Assembly (NCBI GenBank): GCA_030453295.1
Contig: JAKDKQ010000002.1
Location: forward strand, 1-58,297
Source: Janibacter sp.
GTDB taxonomy: Bacteria > Actinomycetota > Actinomycetes > Actinomycetales > Dermatophilaceae
Direction of reading: 5' to 3'
Length of the DNA stretch: 58,297 bases
The position numbers were made by a program, and so were the translations under genes. The notes under the pieces are model-generated. The model saw nothing but the letters and a program-made list of their open reading frames with translations, searched no databases and was not told where the DNA came from. Below are positions 52,640-58,297 of the stretch, piece after piece. Each line of letters opens with the position of its first letter. The first letter of the stretch is position 1.

Positions 52640-54100
52640 ATGGCCGCCACCACGCACACCGAGTACCCGCTGTCGCCGGTGCAGTTCTCCCGCCTCACCC
52701 GCCGCGGGATCATGCTCGGCCTGTCGTTGCCGCAACTGATCGCCCTAGGCATCGCGATCCTCACCGTCGTCGCCTCCCTCTACACGAGCGGCGGCATGGG
52801 TCTGGCCTGGACGTCCCCGGTCTGGGCCGGCGCCACCCTCCTCGCGGTGATCCCGGCAGGGGGCAGGAAGCTGATCGAGTGGGTGCCGATCCTCACCCGC
52901 TGGACCGCCCGCACCTACCTGGGCCAGCTCATCTACCGGCGCCGGGTCATCTGCCCGCGCCCGGCCGGCACCCTCGCCCTGCCAGGGGATGCGGCGCCGC
53001 TCAGGGAATGGGAGGACCCGGAGACGGGTGCGGCGATGATCCACGACCCCCACGCGCAGACGCTCTCCGTCATCCTCGGCGTCTCCCACCCCGCGTTCGT
53101 GCTCCTCGATCCGGGTGAGCAGCAACGCCGCGTCGCAGGCTGGGGTCGCGTGCTCGCCGCCGCCTGCCGGTCGGGCCGGATCGCGCGGATTCAGGTGTCT
53201 GAGCGGACGTTGCCGGATTCGGGGACGGGGTTGGCGGAGTGGTGGCGTACCCACGGCACCGACGACGGCTCCTGGGCCGCGACCACCTACGCCGAACTCA
53301 TTGACCGCGCCGGCCCTGCCGGTGAGCGTCACGCGACCACGATCAGCCTCGCCCTGGACATGAAGAACAGCGCCCGGCAGATCAGAACCTCCGGCGGCGG
53401 GATACGCGGCGCGGCAGCGGTGCTGCGGCAGGAGATGACAACCCTGACCACGGCGCTCCGGGCGGCGGACCTGACCAGCACCGGGTGGCTCACCCCCGGC
53501 GACGTCGCCGTCCTCCTACGCTCCGCCTACGACCCCGCTACCGCACCCGCCTTGGAACGCCACGGCGACCTCGGCCGTGATCTTGCCACGGCCGGGCCGG
53601 TGGCGGTCACCGAGACCTGGGACCGGCTGCGCTCGGACAGTGCGCATCATGCGGTGCTGTGGATCACCGAGTGGCCCCGCTCCCAGGTGTACCCAGGGTT
53701 TCTCGCCCCGCTCATGCTGTCCAGCGGCATCCTGCGGACCCTCGCCCTGCATTACATCCCGGTGCGCGCCGACCAGGCGGCCAGGGATCTGCGGAAGAAG
53801 AAGACCGAACTCATTTCCGACGCGGCCCAGCGGCGCAAGATTGGGCAGGTCGAGGACGCCGCCTCCAGCGCGGAGCTCGATGACGTGCTGCAACAGGAGG
53901 CGGACCTGACCGCCGGGCACGGCGTCCTGCGCGTCTCCGGCCTCGTCAGCGTCTCCGCACCGACCGTGGACGAGCTGGACGCCGCGGTGGCTGCGGTCGA
54001 GCAGGCCGCCATCCAAGCCTCCTGTGAAACCCGCCGCCTCGTCGGCCAGCAAGCCCAGGCATTCACCGCCGCCGCACTGCCGCTGTGCCGCCCGGTCTAG
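52640..54100 (+). CDS. SCO6880-family T4SS protein
   Basis: The start is ATG 52640; the track start at 52136 lies inside TrbL. The protein is 486 aa. Two N-terminal helices (GLSLPQLIALGIAILTVVASLYTSGGMG and WAGATLLAVIPAGGRKLIEW) resemble PrgI/VirB3. A long soluble part follows with WGRVLAAACRSGRIARIQVSERTLPDSG and DMKNSARQIRTSGGG. This matches the SCO6880 family found next to VirB4 ATPases in actinobacterial transfer loci. Confidence 0.82.
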   Translation: MAATTHTEYPLSPVQFSRLTRRGIMLGLSLPQLIALGIAILTVVASLYTSGGMGLAWTSPVWAGATLLAVIPAGGRKLIEWVPILTRWTARTYLGQLIYRRRVICPRPAGTLALPGDAAPLREWEDPETGAAMIHDPHAQTLSVILGVSHPAFVLLDPGEQQRRVAGWGRVLAAACRSGRIARIQVSERTLPDSGTGLAEWWRTHGTDDGSWAATTYAELIDRAGPAGERHATTISLALDMKNSARQIRTSGGGIRGAAAVLRQEMTTLTTALRAADLTSTGWLTPGDVAVLLRSAYDPATAPALERHGDLGRDLATAGPVAVTETWDRLRSDSAHHAVLWITEWPRSQVYPGFLAPLMLSSGILRTLALHYIPVRADQAARDLRKKKTELISDAAQRRKIGQVEDAASSAELDDVLQQEADLTAGHGVLRVSGLVSVSAPTVDELDAAVAAVEQAAIQASCETRRLVGQQAQAFTAAALPLCRPV

Positions 54101-54152
54101 AGCCACCGGCGCACCTTCCCGCTACCACCCATCCTGTGAGGAGTTCCCGATC

Positions 54153-55310
54153 ATGCCGACCTTCGACAACCCGGTGGAGGATGCGATGGAGGCATCCGCC
54201 GCGCTCCGCGGCCTCGCACACGCCACCCGCACCTTTGACAATCCCGCCGAGACCTACCCGGTGCTCGGGGAACTGCTGGCCGGGGTGCGGTCGCTGCGGC
54301 AGGTGCTCGACCAGCTTTCCGCCGCCCATATTGAAGCCCGGTCCCGCGCCCACACCGACGCGGGCAGCCAGCCCTCCGGGGCGACCGCGGCGCTGGCGGC
54401 TGCGGATGAGCTGCACCAGGCCGGCACCCTGCTGGACACGGTCCATGAGCGGGTGGATGCGGCGATGTCGCAGTCCGGGCGGATCGCCTGGCAGCGCGCA
54501 CCCGACCCCTTCGACGCCCCCGACGCGACGCGCGCCACCGCGCAGGCGGGTGAGCTGAAGTTGACGGTGTGGCCGGATGTCCCGCTGGGCGAGCACCAGC
54601 GCTACGCCTACCGCATCGAGAACCCTGCCACCGGGCAGTCGGTCGAGGGACGGGACTTGTTCACGGGTGTCGGTGCGCCTGTCTCACCGAAGCGGGCGCT
54701 GCGCGAGCTTGCGGTGTTCCTCTCCGCCGCAGGCGACGCACGCCAGTTCGCGATCGACCATCCGGGCCAGCACACCGACAACGACGCGGCGTTCCCCGAC
54801 TGGGTGGCCGATGCCGCCCGTCAGCACCCCGACGCCTTCACCGAGCTGATCGACCACCACCCCAACCTCCCCGAGAAGCCGGGCGGCAGGCGATGGGTCA
54901 GCGTCGTGTTCCTCCAAGGCGAGGAAGCCGACCAGGTGCTGGACATCATCGAACGTGAGGGCACGGACGCGGCGATCGAGCACCTGACCGGGTACGACCT
55001 CGGGGAGGAGACGACCCAGGCTGCGCTCGAGAATGGCTACGTCTACGACCAGCCCCCGACCGGCGCCCTCGACCGCACCGCTACCAGGGATGTCTACACC
55101 CTCACCTACAGTCCCTTCCTCGGCCACGTCTCGCTGCTACGCACCCACGACGCCATACCCGACCCGGCGCTGCTGGACATCGACACCCCCGCCCCGGCTC
55201 GTCGGACGGTCGAACGGGCACCGGTGCGGGCGGGGCGTGCGGAGGCGATGGACTGGTTCGCCCGCCGGCCGGGCACATCCGCATCGTCGGGGCGGGGGTT
55301 GGCGCTGTGA
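54153..55310 (+). CDS. Hypothetical transfer-operon protein, two-domain
   Basis: The start is ATG 54153 after TGTGAGGAG. The protein is 385 aa. The N-terminal 120 residues are helical (TYPVLGELLAGVRSLRQVLDQLSAAH). The middle part (LTVWPDVPLGEHQRYAYRIENPATGQSVEGRDLFTGVGAPVSPKRALRELAVFL) looks like a small beta domain. The C-terminal half is acidic and soluble. The stop overlaps the VirB4 gene. Coupling suggests a cytoplasmic partner of the secretion ATPase. Family not recognised. Confidence 0.75.
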   Translation: MPTFDNPVEDAMEASAALRGLAHATRTFDNPAETYPVLGELLAGVRSLRQVLDQLSAAHIEARSRAHTDAGSQPSGATAALAAADELHQAGTLLDTVHERVDAAMSQSGRIAWQRAPDPFDAPDATRATAQAGELKLTVWPDVPLGEHQRYAYRIENPATGQSVEGRDLFTGVGAPVSPKRALRELAVFLSAAGDARQFAIDHPGQHTDNDAAFPDWVADAARQHPDAFTELIDHHPNLPEKPGGRRWVSVVFLQGEEADQVLDIIEREGTDAAIEHLTGYDLGEETTQAALENGYVYDQPPTGALDRTATRDVYTLTYSPFLGHVSLLRTHDAIPDPALLDIDTPAPARRTVERAPVRAGRAEAMDWFARRPGTSASSGRGLAL

Positions 55311-56854
55311 CCGGCACGGAGGAGGGTCGTCTGCACACGGCGGTGCTGGTCGGCCCGGAAGGTGAGCGCCGCCGGCACCGCAAGGCCCGCCAGAAAGCTG
55401 CCACCCGGATCGAGACCACCGCCCGCGACACACAGAAAGCGGAGGCGAAAGCGAGGTGGGAGGCGGAGCAAGCCGAACGGCGAAACACGACCTACCTGCC
55501 TGCCGCCGGCGAACCCGGCCCCGGCGCGCTGCGGACACCGGGGCGGTTGCGGCTCCCGAAGCACCAGGACACCTCCGCGACCCTCGCCGGGCAGTACCCG
55601 TTCCTGGCCGAAGGAGGACTCGGAAGCGAAGGCGTGTTCGTCGGCCAGGACCTCTACTCCGGCGGGAGCTTCGTCTACGACCCGTGGGTGCTCTACCAGC
55701 ACGGGGTCATCACCGCCCCGAACGTGGTGCTGGCAGGGATCGTCGGGTCCGGCAAGTCCTCCCTGGCGAAGTCCCTCTACACCCGCTCGCTCCCGTTCGG
55801 GCGGCGCGTCTACGTCCCCGGCGACCCCAAGGGCGAACACACCGCCGTCGCCGAAGCGGTCGGCGGGAAAGCGATCGTTCTGGGACATGGTCTGTCGAAT
55901 CGGCTCAACCCGCTCGATGAGGGCCACCGGCCCTCCACCGTCAGCGATGCGGAGTGGGCGATGCAGGTCGCCTCTCGCCGCCGCGACCTTATCGGCGCTC
56001 TGGCGGAGACGGTGCTGGATCGGGTGTTGTCGCCGTTGGAGCACACCGCGATCGACCTCGCCCTCCGCGATGCTGTGAGGAGCGCGGAGGTGCCGATCCT
56101 GCCGATGGTCGTCGACCGCATCCTGGCCCCCAACCCCGCCGATGACGAAGACGGCCGATTGGCTGAGGACGGCCGCCTGGTCGGCCACGCGCTGCGCCGC
56201 CTCGTCGCCGGCGACCTCCAGGGACTCTTCGACGGTCCCTCGACGGTAAGGTTTGACCCGTCCCTGCCGATGGTGTCGCTGGACCTGTCCCGCGTCGCCG
56301 AGAACAGCACCTTGATCTCCGTGCTGATGACGTGCTCGTCCGCGTGGATGGAGTCGGCGCTGTCGGACCCGAACGGCGGGCAGCGGTGGGTGATCTACGA
56401 CGAAGCCTGGCGGCTGATGGCCTACCCCAGCCTCTTGCGGCGGATGGACGCGCAGTGGCGGCTCGCCCGCTATTTCGGGATCGCGAACATGCTGATCTTC
56501 CACAAGCTCTCCGACCTCGACAACGTCGGCGATCAAGGTTCCGCGATGAGGGCTCTCGCATCGAGTCTGCTGGCGAACGCGGAGACCAGGATCGTCTACC
56601 GGCAGGAAGCCGACCAGCTCGGCTCCACCGCCACCGCCCTCGGCCTCACCGGCACCGAACAGAAGCTCCTCCCGGGTCTGGGCACCGGGCAAGGACTCTG
56701 GCGGATCAAGGACCGCTCCTTCGTCGTGCAGCACCAGCTCCACCCTGCGGAGCTCGCCGCGTTCGACACCACCACCCGCATGACCACAGATTCTCGCGAG
56801 TTCAGGAATCTCGACGGTTCATCGGAAATCTCGAACGATCGGCAGGAATCCTGA
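55307..56854 (+). CDS. VirB4/TraC-type conjugation ATPase
   Basis: The protein is 515 aa with GTG 55307 in a GTGA overlap. A charged helical N-terminus (residues 20-65) is followed by the ATPase core: Walker A GIVGSGKSSLAKSL near 144, Walker B WVIYDEAWRL near 361, and HKLSDLDNVGDQGSAMRALA. It lacks the long N-terminal domain of classic VirB4; the SCO6880-like protein may supply that part. It powers the type IV channel. Confidence 0.9.
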   Translation: MTGTEEGRLHTAVLVGPEGERRRHRKARQKAATRIETTARDTQKAEAKARWEAEQAERRNTTYLPAAGEPGPGALRTPGRLRLPKHQDTSATLAGQYPFLAEGGLGSEGVFVGQDLYSGGSFVYDPWVLYQHGVITAPNVVLAGIVGSGKSSLAKSLYTRSLPFGRRVYVPGDPKGEHTAVAEAVGGKAIVLGHGLSNRLNPLDEGHRPSTVSDAEWAMQVASRRRDLIGALAETVLDRVLSPLEHTAIDLALRDAVRSAEVPILPMVVDRILAPNPADDEDGRLAEDGRLVGHALRRLVAGDLQGLFDGPSTVRFDPSLPMVSLDLSRVAENSTLISVLMTCSSAWMESALSDPNGGQRWVIYDEAWRLMAYPSLLRRMDAQWRLARYFGIANMLIFHKLSDLDNVGDQGSAMRALASSLLANAETRIVYRQEADQLGSTATALGLTGTEQKLLPGLGTGQGLWRIKDRSFVVQHQLHPAELAAFDTTTRMTTDSREFRNLDGSSEISNDRQES

Positions 56855-57393
56855 TGACTCGCCCCCGCTACAAGCGCACCACCGGCGAACCCGAGCACCG
56901 AGACGACCCCGTGCCGGTCGTGCTGCCGCACGTCGTCATGGAGGTTACCTCTGACGGAAGGATGACCGTCACTGTCGACGGGGCACCGTATGAGCCGGAG
57001 CCGTTCGCTCCCGCGTGGCGGCGGGAGGACTTCGCCCGCGTCCTTGACCAGCTCACCGAGCAGCGCCGGTCGCCGGTGCGGGTCGAGGTTCGTGAGGCGG
57101 ACGGGAGCGTGTTCACCGACATCATCACCCCCAGCACACGCCGCCCCCGACCAGCACCCACTATGGAACCGCCCGCACGACAAGCGATGCCGGAGCTGGT
57201 CACGTTGCACGGGGAGGGGTTCGTGCCTGGCGAGGATGTCGCTGTCGCCGTCGTCATCGCACACGGTGACGCGGCCCCGGACGGGACCATGCGTGCCCTG
57301 CTCACCGCCGAACAAGCCGCGTCGAGCCCGACCCGTGAGGTCATCCTGCTCGGCCGCGTCTCCGGCACCCTCACCATCGGGCACCCCGAATGA
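56854..57393 (+). CDS. Hypothetical transfer-operon protein
   Basis: The start is ATG 56854 in a TGATG overlap with virB4; the track start at 56332 is not real. The protein is 179 aa and soluble. The N-terminal part (VMEVTSDGRMTVTVDGAPYEPEPFAPAWRREDFARVLDQLTEQRRSPVRVEVREADG) looks like a compact domain, followed by a Pro-rich linker and a second domain near GEGFVPGEDVAVAVVIAH. It sits between VirB4 and the T4CP. Family not recognised. Confidence 0.75.
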   Translation: MTRPRYKRTTGEPEHRDDPVPVVLPHVVMEVTSDGRMTVTVDGAPYEPEPFAPAWRREDFARVLDQLTEQRRSPVRVEVREADGSVFTDIITPSTRRPRPAPTMEPPARQAMPELVTLHGEGFVPGEDVAVAVVIAHGDAAPDGTMRALLTAEQAASSPTREVILLGRVSGTLTIGHPE

Positions 57394-58297
57394 GCACCCC
57401 ACGCCCTGCCGGGTCGCTCGGCGACGAGCTCAGCAACCTCGGCATTGCCCTCCTCATCGGCGCCGCACTCCTGGCCGGCATCCTCCGCGGCGCCGGATCG
57501 GTCGCAGCGTGGATCACCGGCACCGCGCAGCCCGCCGGCGGGATCGAAGCAGGCCTGAGCGTGCTGCTGAACCCTGGCGACCCGGCGCGCGCCCTCGACG
57601 CGCCAGGGCTGAACGTCGTCGCGTACTGGACCGCCGCCGCCGTCCTCATCCTCACCGCTTCGACGGCGGGTTGGTGGTTGTGGCGGGTGCTGCGCGACCA
57701 CGGCCGGCAAGTGAAGACCGACCCATACCGGATCGCGGGGATCGCCACCCGCACCGACGTCTCCAAAGCCGCCTCCGAGACGGCGCTGCTGCGCCGCGCC
57801 AGGCACCTGCGCGCCTCACTCGACAAGCCCCGCCCGACCGATGTCGGCTACCGGATCGGTACCTCACGCGGGCACGGTGTGTGGGCATCAGTCGAAGATT
57901 CGATCCTCCTCTTAGGCCCGCCGCGTTCGGGGAAAGGGGCAGGAGTGGTTATCAACATGATCCTCGACGCTCCCGGCGCAGTCGTCACCACGAGCACCCG
58001 GCCGGACAACCTCACAGCCACCCTTCGCGCCCGGCAGAAGATCGGCCCGGTCGCGGTGTTCGACCCGCAACACCTCGCCGAAGGCGTCCCGGCGGGGCTG
58101 CGCTGGTCACCGATCCGGGGGTGCGAGGACCCGCTGACCGCGATGATCCGCGCCACTGGGCTCGCCGCCGGCACCGGCCTATCCGCCGGCGGCGTCGAGG
58201 GCGGCGGGTTCTGGGAAGGCAAGACCCGCACCGCGCTCCAATCGCTCCTGCACGCCGCCGCGCTCGATCACCGACCGCCCGGCGAACTGTTCCGCTG
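57390..58297 (+). CDS. Type IV coupling protein (TraG/VirD4-like), 5' part
   Basis: The start is ATG 57390 in an ATGA overlap; the gene runs off the window, so only 302 codons are visible and the ORF track omits it. Two N-terminal transmembrane helices (LGIALLIGAALLAGIL, and VAYWTAAAVLILTASTAGWWLW) precede Walker A LLGPPRSGKGAGVVINMI near residue 175. SPIRGCEDPLTAMIRATG follows. The coupling protein brings the relaxase-bound strand to the channel. The rest of the protein lies beyond base 58297. Confidence 0.9.
   Translation, partial: MSTPRPAGSLGDELSNLGIALLIGAALLAGILRGAGSVAAWITGTAQPAGGIEAGLSVLLNPGDPARALDAPGLNVVAYWTAAAVLILTASTAGWWLWRVLRDHGRQVKTDPYRIAGIATRTDVSKAASETALLRRARHLRASLDKPRPTDVGYRIGTSRGHGVWASVEDSILLLGPPRSGKGAGVVINMILDAPGAVVTTSTRPDNLTATLRARQKIGPVAVFDPQHLAEGVPAGLRWSPIRGCEDPLTAMIRATGLAAGTGLSAGGVEGGGFWEGKTRTALQSLLHAAALDHRPPGELFR

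Noticed and set aside
52140-52640. Possible DNA repeat array in the GC-rich stretch at the end of trbL
   Set aside because: It encodes a Gly/Ala/Pro low-complexity tail in the trbL frame; no regular repeat unit is present.
1-58297. CRISPR arrays, tRNA and rRNA genes
   Set aside because: I saw no spaced identical repeats, no tRNA cloverleaf and no rRNA sequence. A tRNAscan or CRISPR search would be needed to exclude weak cases.

Overview
The window is high-GC DNA with tight actinobacterial operons, frequent GTG starts and ATGA/GTGA/TGATG overlaps. The gene families point to an actinobacterium, most likely Micrococcales (Microbacteriaceae or a relative). That placement is inferred from family content; no rRNA, tRNA or core marker gene is present. 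It is an accessory region with three parts.

Part 1, about 1-16.8 kb, is a defence and recombinase island. A translationally coupled three-gene operon encodes an unknown 271-aa protein, an XRE-HTH/ImmA-IrrE metalloprotease and a PD-(D/E)XK-like protein. The third gene is split by an ISL3-family element with exact ends and an 8-bp target duplication. Next come two tandem serine recombinases (one broken), a DNA methylase gene overlapping a PD-(D/E)XK nuclease gene, a small zinc-ribbon protein, a single-chain nuclease-methylase, and an unknown 205-aa protein. Related 26-bp sequences at 53-78 and 16601-16626 may mark the island edges.

Part 2, 16.9-20.4 kb, holds an ABC exporter (ATPase and permease) divergent from a MarR/GbsR-like regulator. 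A palindromic operator lies between them, and a second regulator downstream carries a frameshift.

Part 3, about 20.5 kb to the end, looks like an integrative conjugative element or conjugative plasmid. Its left part has a small membrane protein, a DprA-like protein, an AlbA_2 protein and a MobF relaxase-helicase on the minus strand. Then come a C5 cytosine methylase with a second reading frame embedded in it, and a cargo of two complete tandem kdpFABC potassium-pump operons with one kdpDE sensor pair and an AraC regulator. From 43 kb onward lies a long plus-strand transfer operon: ArdC-like protein, primase/polymerase, DUF2637 membrane protein, ParB-like protein, VirB8-like protein, M23/transglycosylase wall hydrolase, DUF6112 pair, TrbL/VirB6, SCO6880-like protein, VirB4 ATPase and a T4CP running off the window. 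A Nudix gene on the opposite strand sits between the two DUF6112 paralogues.

The relaxase, VirB4, TrbL and T4CP imply single-strand DNA transfer through a type IV secretion channel. ArdC, DprA and the primase would help establish the incoming strand, and the kdp block would be the payload. The observations I rate highest are the dual-coded segment inside the cytosine methylase, the duplicated kdp block with its conserved 27-codon leader gene and shared promoter motif, and the XRE-ImmA/nuclease operon broken by the IS.
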